A stretch of DNA of 64,000 nt from Thalassotalea sp. HSM 43. GTDB taxonomy: Bacteria > Pseudomonadota > Gammaproteobacteria > Enterobacterales > Alteromonadaceae. Below, piece by piece: positions 58,408 through 64,000 of this stretch. Where the stretch lies: assembly GCF_004752005.1 (NCBI RefSeq), contig NZ_CP038493.1, positions 3,000,302 through 3,064,301 on the forward strand. Direction: 5' to 3'. The translations under genes and the position numbers were made by a program. Positions within the stretch are counted from its first letter, which is position 1; the number at the start of each line of letters is the position of its first letter. The notes beneath the pieces are model-generated. The model did not search any database and was not told the origin of the DNA. It saw only the letters and a program-made list of their open reading frames with translations.

Positions 58408-59445
58408 TTAATTAAGTTTGCCGTGACAGTTCTTATAACGCTGCCCTGAACCGCAAGGGCAGGGCGAATTGCGGGATACCGGCTTTACGGTTGTATTCGC
58501 ATTATCAGCCGTCACAGAAGGTAAACTCTGGGATTTTTGCGTCGCTGTTATAAGTGCTTGGTCAATATTATTTGCTAAGGTGGGCTGGCCATGACCCTGT
58601 AAAACGGTGTTAATTCGTTGCAGCGTATCTTCACCTTCCGCCATGACATTGGCCAAGACAGCGGCTTTTTTGTGCCATTTATTTTTGTCTGGGGCGCTAA
58701 GGGTGTACTGCGATAACGGTAAGCCTTGTTGCAAGCTTTCGGTCATTACTTTATCTGCTGCTAGACCGGCAAAATTCAAGATAGAATTTACCGTTGTTGC
58801 CGGGTTGTCGAGTAACTCTTGATAGTTCACCATCATCCACCGGCTAGGGTCTATTTTTTCTAACTCGTCAAGGATATGGTTATTGGCACTTTGCCATTGA
58901 AAACTCGCGATTTGCTCTAATCGTTTACCTTGCATTGATTGCCAGTTAGGTGGCAATAATAACGACCATTTGCCGTTAAAACCCGGTAAGTTGGGATAGG
59001 TTCTGAATTTTTGACTGATCCAGGCATCAATTATCGAGGCGATGTTTGCTCGTGGATCTCTGACTAAATAAACAAATAGCGCATCAGGGAAAAGTTTATT
59101 TAGAAAGCCAACGCGTAAGGCATTTTTTGGCGTTTTCTCTAAAAAACGTACACTGTCTTGGTTGCTGCTATTGATCGCTTGGCCGTGTCGGTCAATTAAT
59201 CTATCGCTAAAGCGTTGCTTCAGTAATGCAGCGTTTTCAGCATCAACATCATCTGCCGTTAGTGCGTTTGATTCAAAGCCGCGATAGACGGTACTGAATT
59301 TAGCAATGTGCTCAATAACGGCATGGCTTTCATCCCCAATGGTGCAAATGTCTTTGCCATTCTTAAGGGTTTCAAAAAGCAATGTACTGCCGGAGCGAGG
59401 TGCCGATAAAATAATAATCGGTCGGTCAAAATGCATACTGCCCAT
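58408..59445 (-). CDS. Sulfotransferase family protein with SEC-C motif
   Basis: A 345-residue protein with a sulfotransferase domain (about 8-255). The phosphosulfate loop is PIIILSAPRSGSTLLFETL, and the 3'-phosphate motif is YLVRDPRANIASIIDAWI. A linker of about 50 residues leads to a C-terminal SEC-C motif, SRNSPCPCGSGQRYKNCHG. It is ten bases upstream of the hydroxylase gene on the same strand, so they are probably one transcript. Acceptor unknown. Confidence 0.86.
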   Translation of the reverse strand: MGSMHFDRPIIILSAPRSGSTLLFETLKNGKDICTIGDESHAVIEHIAKFSTVYRGFESNALTADDVDAENAALLKQRFSDRLIDRHGQAINSSNQDSVRFLEKTPKNALRVGFLNKLFPDALFVYLVRDPRANIASIIDAWISQKFRTYPNLPGFNGKWSLLLPPNWQSMQGKRLEQIASFQWQSANNHILDELEKIDPSRWMMVNYQELLDNPATTVNSILNFAGLAADKVMTESLQQGLPLSQYTLSAPDKNKWHKKAAVLANVMAEGEDTLQRINTVLQGHGQPTLANNIDQALITATQKSQSLPSVTADNANTTVKPVSRNSPCPCGSGQRYKNCHGKLN

Positions 59446-59597
59446 TTGTGTGCCGATTTATACTGTTAACCTATTGTAATCGCCCCAGTGTAAAGTATCT
59501 GAGATAGGTATTTCAAGGTAATTATCCGATTGCCAAGTATTGATTGTTTGGTTAAGGTAAGCGCTGTATTTTAATTATTATAAGAAAATAAAAAGTT

Positions 59598-60944
59598 ATG
59601 GCTTCATCTCGCGGTGAGTTCAGCTCACGATTAGGATTTATTCTTGCAGCCGCAGGCTCTGCGGTTGGTTTGGGAAATATTTGGGGATTTCCAACACAAA
59701 CCGCCACTAACGGTGGTGCAGCCTTTGTTCTGGTCTATTTGATTCTGGCGTTCTGCCTCGCTTATCCAGCGTTTATGGCAGAGCTGGTCATTGGTCGTTA
59801 TGGTCAGGCTAATGCGGTGACATCGATGCAGAAAATGTCGCGTCATATGTGGCAGAAACGCTTCGCCTTTATCGTTGGTTTTGGTGGTGTTATCTGTGCC
59901 GGTCTTATTCTTAGCTTTTACGGCATCATTGCTGGTTGGATGATGTCTTATGCTGTTGAACCTGCGGCCAATCTGTTGGGCATGCAATCTGTTTCTGACT
60001 GGGTAATTACTCAAGGTCATGTGCGCAATATTTTGTTTGCTGCAGTATTCATGTTCCTAACCATCTTTATTATTCGTAAAGGTGTAGAGCAGGGCATTGA
60101 AAAGTGGTCGAAACGATTAATGCCAGCGCTGATTGGTTTGCTTATCTTATTGATTCTCTATGTAATCACGCTGGATGGGGCAACAGACGGTCTACGTGCG
60201 TATCTGCAACCGGATATGAGCCGCGTATTTGAACCTGACTTATTAATCAGTGCACTCGGGCAAGCATTCTTCTCATTGTCTTTAGGTACCAGTGTTATGG
60301 TTATCTACGGCTCTTATATTTCCAAGAAAGAAAACTTAGTAAAATTGGGCGCACAAGTCACCTTAATTGATGTGACTATCGCTTTTATGGCGGGCTTATT
60401 AATTATTCCGGCAATGTACGTCGCCCAGCACCAAGGTGTGCAAATCTTTGCTGCTGATGGCTCGTTGATTTCAGGTCCTAGCATGGTGTTTGCGGTATTG
60501 CCGAGCTTATTTGAAGGCATGGGCGCAATTGGTTTATTCGTCGGTTTTGCCTTTTTCGTATTGATGAGTATCGCTGCCCTAACGTCGTCAATTTCGATGC
60601 TGGAAGGACCGGTGTCTTATGCGGTTGAACGTCATAACCTAGAGCGCAAGAAAGCGACCACGTTAATCGGCCTGATCATCTTCGCCATGAGTGTGGTTAT
60701 TATTTTCAATCTTGATTTTATGTTGGATTTGGTGGCAATGATCGCAACCGAATATGGCCAACCTATTATTGCTATGTTGTGTTGTGTCTTTGTGGGTTGG
60801 ATATGGAATCGAAACGACATGCTTGTGGAAATCAAGCAAGGTAATCCTGAGGTTGAATCGTCATTGTTTTGGAAAGTTTGGCCGTGGTACACCAAGTTTG
60901 TCTGTCCTGCGGCAATCTTAATGGTATTTATCCATTCTCTATAA
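59598..60944 (+). CDS. Sodium-dependent amino-acid transporter, NSS/SNF family
   Basis: A 448-residue membrane transporter with about eleven or twelve membrane segments. The opening SRLGFILAAAGSAVGLGNIWGFP, with the sodium- and substrate-site helix 1, and ATNGGAAFVLVYL are typical of the neurotransmitter:sodium symporter family. Bacterial members import amino acids such as tyrosine, tryptophan or leucine; the substrate cannot be told here. Confidence 0.92.
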   Translation: MASSRGEFSSRLGFILAAAGSAVGLGNIWGFPTQTATNGGAAFVLVYLILAFCLAYPAFMAELVIGRYGQANAVTSMQKMSRHMWQKRFAFIVGFGGVICAGLILSFYGIIAGWMMSYAVEPAANLLGMQSVSDWVITQGHVRNILFAAVFMFLTIFIIRKGVEQGIEKWSKRLMPALIGLLILLILYVITLDGATDGLRAYLQPDMSRVFEPDLLISALGQAFFSLSLGTSVMVIYGSYISKKENLVKLGAQVTLIDVTIAFMAGLLIIPAMYVAQHQGVQIFAADGSLISGPSMVFAVLPSLFEGMGAIGLFVGFAFFVLMSIAALTSSISMLEGPVSYAVERHNLERKKATTLIGLIIFAMSVVIIFNLDFMLDLVAMIATEYGQPIIAMLCCVFVGWIWNRNDMLVEIKQGNPEVESSLFWKVWPWYTKFVCPAAILMVFIHSL

Positions 60945-61015
60945 CATCGTATATCGACACCATAAATCGATATGACAATGGCGCACGATATTTGTGCTCT
61001 TCAGGTCAAAATAAC

Positions 61016-61042
61016 AAAGCCGGTATGATACCGGCTTTTTTT
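61016..61042 (+). terminator. Intrinsic terminator after the NSS transporter
   Basis: AAAGCCGGTAT / ATACCGGCTTT with a single unpaired G between the arms (so the actual loop uses a few stem bases), followed by a T-run. Confidence 0.85.
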
Positions 61043-61112
61043 ATGGTTTTTATCCTGCTCTAGCTCAATTATAATGGCGCCATAAAATGCTGTTAGTTAT
61101 CTTGAGGCCAAG

Positions 61113-62219
61113 GTGCAAATTTACTACGACGAAAACATTCCATACGCCGCACAATTTTTTGCTGAATTTGGTGAGCTGCACTCGTTTGCTGGTCGCGACG
61201 TTACGGCTGAGCAACTGCAAGATGCCGATGTGCTGTTGGTAAGATCCATCACTCAGGTCAATGAACAATTACTGTGTCTAAATAACAGCCTTAAATTTGT
61301 TGGCACTGCAACCATAGGTTTTGACCATATCGACCAAGCGTATTTGGCTTCTCGAAATATCCCCTTTACCAATGCGCCGGGCTGTAACGCTATATCGGTT
61401 GCCGAATACGTGCTCAGTGCCATGATGGTGATGAGCGAAAGGCAAGATTTCGATTTATCTGACAAACGCGTCGGTATTCTTGGTGCGGGTAATACTGGCT
61501 CCGCTGTTGCCAATAAACTGGATGCGTTAGGCGTATCTTATGTGTTGCATGACCCAATCGCCGAAGAGCAGGGCGATCAACGCAGTTTTGTCAGCTTAGA
61601 TGAGATATGTCAGTGTGACATCATTACCTTGCATGTACCAAAAACGGTGCAAGGCCCATACCCGACTATGCACTTGTTTGATGCTAAGCGATTAGCTGGA
61701 CTAGGCGAATCGCAAATTCTTATCAATGCCTGTCGTGGTGAGGTTATCGATAACCAAGCGCTGTTGACTTTAAAGCAACAAGGCAAGGGGCCTCATTTGG
61801 TTTTGGATGTATGGGAAAATGAACCTAATCCATTGCTGCCTTTAATAGAATTTACCGAATTGGCTACCGCTCATATCGCCGGTTATAGCTTAGAAGGAAA
61901 AGCTCGTGGCACAGAAATGTTGTATCAGGCATTATCAAGATTAGTTAATAGCGAAGCGCGCAAAACCTTGTCGGATTTTTTGCCCGAACATGCGTTTACG
62001 GCGTCAGATAAAGTCGATTCAAGCAATATGCTGCAAGACACCATATTTCGAGTATATGATGTGCGTCGTGATGATAAAATTTTTCGTCAACAACTGATTT
62101 TAACAACTTTTGACTATTTACGTAAAAATTACCCTGTTAGAAGGGAATTTAGTGCGCTAGAATTAACCGCCGAACTGCACGATAGTTCAGAAATATATCG
62201 CAAATTGGGGTTTAAATAA
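61113..62219 (+). CDS. pdxB: 4-phosphoerythronate dehydrogenase
   Basis: A 368-residue D-2-hydroxyacid dehydrogenase in the pyridoxal phosphate pathway, oxidising 4-phosphoerythronate. The opening IYYDENIPYAAQFFAEFGE, nucleotide-binding VGILGAGNTGSAVANKL and LINACRGEVIDNQALL are PdxB-type. The GTG start has GAGG five bases upstream. pdxB-asd-fimV is a common gene order in gammaproteobacteria. Confidence 0.95.
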   Translation: MQIYYDENIPYAAQFFAEFGELHSFAGRDVTAEQLQDADVLLVRSITQVNEQLLCLNNSLKFVGTATIGFDHIDQAYLASRNIPFTNAPGCNAISVAEYVLSAMMVMSERQDFDLSDKRVGILGAGNTGSAVANKLDALGVSYVLHDPIAEEQGDQRSFVSLDEICQCDIITLHVPKTVQGPYPTMHLFDAKRLAGLGESQILINACRGEVIDNQALLTLKQQGKGPHLVLDVWENEPNPLLPLIEFTELATAHIAGYSLEGKARGTEMLYQALSRLVNSEARKTLSDFLPEHAFTASDKVDSSNMLQDTIFRVYDVRRDDKIFRQQLILTTFDYLRKNYPVRREFSALELTAELHDSSEIYRKLGFK

Positions 62220-62262
62220 CACCAAACCAATAACTAACGAGATGGATTAACAGAGAAGAACG

Positions 62263-63279
62263 ATGGCACAGAAATTTGATGTTGTAGTATTAGGGGCGAC
62301 CGGCCTAGTTGGTAAGCACATGATGGAGATTCTTGAAGAACGAAAATTTCCTGTCAACAAGCTGTACCCTCTTGCTAGTGCTCGTAGTGCGGGCGAATTG
62401 GTTGAATTTAACGGTGAGAGCGTTGAAGTACTTGATGCTGACACTTTCGATTTTAGCCAAGCACAAATCGCGTTCTTTTCAGCTGGTGGTGCCATTTCAG
62501 CAAAATTTGCCCCGATAGCGGCTGATGCAGGCTGTGTGGTTATCGATAATACCTCTGAGTTTCGTTATGAACCAGACATTCCGTTGGTGGTGCCAGAAGT
62601 AAACCCAGAAGCATTGGCTGAGTATCGTAATCGTAACATCATTGCCAACCCGAATTGTTCAACCATTCAAATGATGGTGGCGCTAAAACCAATTTATGAT
62701 GCCGTCGGTATTGACCGTATCAATGTCAGTACCTATCAATCGGTATCTGGCGCAGGTAAAGAAGCGATAGAAGAGTTGGCTAAGCAATGTGCTGATTTAT
62801 TGTCTGGTAAGCCGGTAAAAGTCGAAAGCTTCAGTCGTCAAATCGCCTTTAACTCGATTCCACAAATCGACAAGTTTATGGACAATGGCTATACCAAAGA
62901 AGAAATGAAAATGGTTTGGGAGACGAAAAAAATTCTTGGTGACGAGAATGTGCTAGTTAACCCAACAGCGGTTCGTGTGCCGGCATTTTATGGTCATGGT
63001 GAAGCGATTCATATCGAAACTCGTCAACAAACGTCTGCCGAAGAAGTGAAAGAAATCCTCGCCAACGCACCTGGTGTGGTTGTTGCACACAATGACGAAG
63101 ATTTTCCGACACAAGTAAGTGATGCAAGTGGTAAAGACGATACATTCGTCGGTCGTATCCGTGAAGATATCTCTCATCCTAACGGCATTAATATGTGGGT
63201 TGTTGCCGATAACGTGCGTAAAGGCGCTGCGACCAACAGTGTACAGATCGCTGAAGTTTTAATCCGCGACTACCTTTAA
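62263..63279 (+). CDS. asd: Aspartate-semialdehyde dehydrogenase
   Basis: A 338-residue enzyme making L-aspartate 4-semialdehyde for lysine, methionine, threonine and peptidoglycan synthesis. NADP motif VVLGATGLVGKHMMEIL, the catalytic cysteine in NPNCSTIQMMVALKP (about residue 130) and GHGEAIHIET are present. This is the asd/usg-like type of Alteromonadales and Vibrio. It has AGAG before the start. Confidence 0.95.
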   Translation: MAQKFDVVVLGATGLVGKHMMEILEERKFPVNKLYPLASARSAGELVEFNGESVEVLDADTFDFSQAQIAFFSAGGAISAKFAPIAADAGCVVIDNTSEFRYEPDIPLVVPEVNPEALAEYRNRNIIANPNCSTIQMMVALKPIYDAVGIDRINVSTYQSVSGAGKEAIEELAKQCADLLSGKPVKVESFSRQIAFNSIPQIDKFMDNGYTKEEMKMVWETKKILGDENVLVNPTAVRVPAFYGHGEAIHIETRQQTSAEEVKEILANAPGVVVAHNDEDFPTQVSDASGKDDTFVGRIREDISHPNGINMWVVADNVRKGAATNSVQIAEVLIRDYL

Positions 63280-63301
63280 CCACGACCCTCCTTGCAATCC
63301 A

Positions 63302-63340
63302 AACAGGGCGAAATTATCTGTAGTAACTCGCCCTGTTCTG
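63302..63340 (+). terminator. Probable terminator after asd
   Basis: A 10-bp inverted repeat (AACAGGGCGA / TCGCCCTGTT) with a 16-base loop lies 23 bases after asd, followed by a short T-containing stretch. Confidence 0.6.
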
Positions 63341-63449
63341 GTTTATAGTATCCAATCAGATAACGTCTTCATAACATCTATGAAACCGTATCTTTTTCTA
63401 TTGACAGACAAACAATAAAGACACTGCCGAATAAGGAAGGATCTCATTC

Positions 63450-64000
63450 ATGGTGGCCAATAATAAGAAGTCAGGTCGCATTCGTTTTTGCACTATACCT
63501 GCCGCGCTAGCTATTATGTTTGCCAATACTGTATTGGCTAATGACACCTCAGTTGAAACTACTGCTCTTGCTAATGGCAAGGGTCAAGTCGTGTCCAATG
63601 AACAGGGCTTAGTTGCTGATAAAAAAACCGTATACGGGCCAATTTTAAAAACTGATACGCTATGGAAAATAGCCGTTGAACACCGACCTGACACCTCAGT
63701 TTCAAACTATCAGGTGATGATGGCGTTGTTTAAAAACAACCCGAACGCATTTTTACGTGATGACATAAATACTATGGTAGCGGGTCAGTTTTTACGAATC
63801 CCGACATTAGCAGAGATTCGTGAGGTGCCACCATACCCATACGATGACATCGCCAAACAAAAACGCTCACAACAAGCCGCGCCAAGCGATGCTAGTCTTG
63901 TAGACAATGCCGACAGCGCAGTTAATGATGTCGAACTTGCTGAAAATGCCGCCACAGGTGTAAGCGGTGATGTAGATCTTAGAGATGAGATCGTGGCTAT
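63450..64000 (+). CDS. fimV: FimV/HubP-type polar protein, 5' part only
   Basis: The first 183 codons of a gene cut by the window end. A signal or anchor segment (about 13-31) is followed by the FimV N-terminal domain, YGPILKTDTLWKIAVEHRPD, then the LysM-like part VMMALFKNNPNAFLRDDINTMVAGQFLRIP. After about residue 130 the sequence becomes acidic and low in complexity, as in FimV/HubP proteins that organise the cell pole, pili and chemotaxis. The start ATG has AAGGAAGG nine bases upstream. Position right after asd fits. Confidence 0.9.
   Translation, partial: MVANNKKSGRIRFCTIPAALAIMFANTVLANDTSVETTALANGKGQVVSNEQGLVADKKTVYGPILKTDTLWKIAVEHRPDTSVSNYQVMMALFKNNPNAFLRDDINTMVAGQFLRIPTLAEIREVPPYPYDDIAKQKRSQQAAPSDASLVDNADSAVNDVELAENAATGVSGDVDLRDEIVA

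Overview
The window comes from a marine-type gammaproteobacterium of the Alteromonadales, most likely Colwelliaceae (Thalassotalea/Colwellia-like). This is inferred from the 16S/23S rRNA sequence character, the moderate-to-low GC, and gene neighbourhoods typical of that order: pdxB-asd-fimV, etfBA divergent from the ETF dehydrogenase, and MipA-DUF3019-two-component. Only a 16S search could settle the genus. All recognised genes look intact. I see no prophage, insertion sequence or CRISPR array.

Layout. (1) 1-6.7 kb: a DUF2306 membrane protein, then methionine gamma-lyase divergent from a TyrR-like sigma-54 activator that heads an operon with a TPP-dependent 2-oxoacid enzyme and an FAH-family hydrolase. 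The divergent spacer holds three TyrR-box-like palindromes and a plausible sigma-54 promoter. (2) 6.7-16.6 kb: housekeeping genes, namely yciH, etfBA, the ETF:quinone oxidoreductase (with a PsrA-like operator between them), a 47-codon small ORF, pdxH, an M16 protease lipoprotein, nadE and glnB. (3) 16.8-30.7 kb: a formate dehydrogenase island on one strand. It contains fdhD, a tungstate ABC transporter (tupABC), a MobB-MoeA fusion, DUF3305 and DUF3306 proteins, a multi-cluster ferredoxin, a TorD-type chaperone, a tiny Tat-signal protein and the three FDH subunits. The genes cover metal uptake, cofactor completion, cluster and chaperone functions, export and the enzyme itself. (4) 30.8-36.6 kb: bamD, rluD-pgeF, clpB and a DUF4124 protein.

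(5) 36.8-42.6 kb: a complete rRNA operon (16S, tRNA-Ala, tRNA-Ile, 23S, 5S) with two strong promoters, boxA sites, RNase III processing stems and a terminator. The tRNA order is Ala-Ile, the reverse of E. coli, and there is a terminator-like hairpin inside the spacer. (6) 42.6-43.4 kb: a gene-free patch of palindromic intergenic repeats, including a tandem array whose hairpins change in compensating fashion. (7) 43.5-52.1 kb: a very large secreted S8 protease with a GlyGly-CTERM tail, then a MipA/OmpV-like protein, a DUF3019 protein, a response regulator and a histidine kinase. (8) 52.2-60.9 kb: an RbgA-type GTPase, HIT protein, panE-like reductase, VanZ-like protein, yajQ, and a cluster of a TPR-sulfotransferase, an aspartyl/asparaginyl hydroxylase and a second sulfotransferase, the last two with C-terminal SEC-C motifs; then an NSS transporter. 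(9) 61-64 kb: pdxB, asd and the 5' part of fimV, cut by the window end.

The most promising leads are the sigma-54/TyrR-like circuit around methionine gamma-lyase, the covarying palindromic repeat array downstream of the rRNA operon, the sulfotransferase/hydroxylase SEC-C cluster, and the terminator-like hairpin in the rRNA spacer. No completely unprecedented system could be proven from sequence alone.
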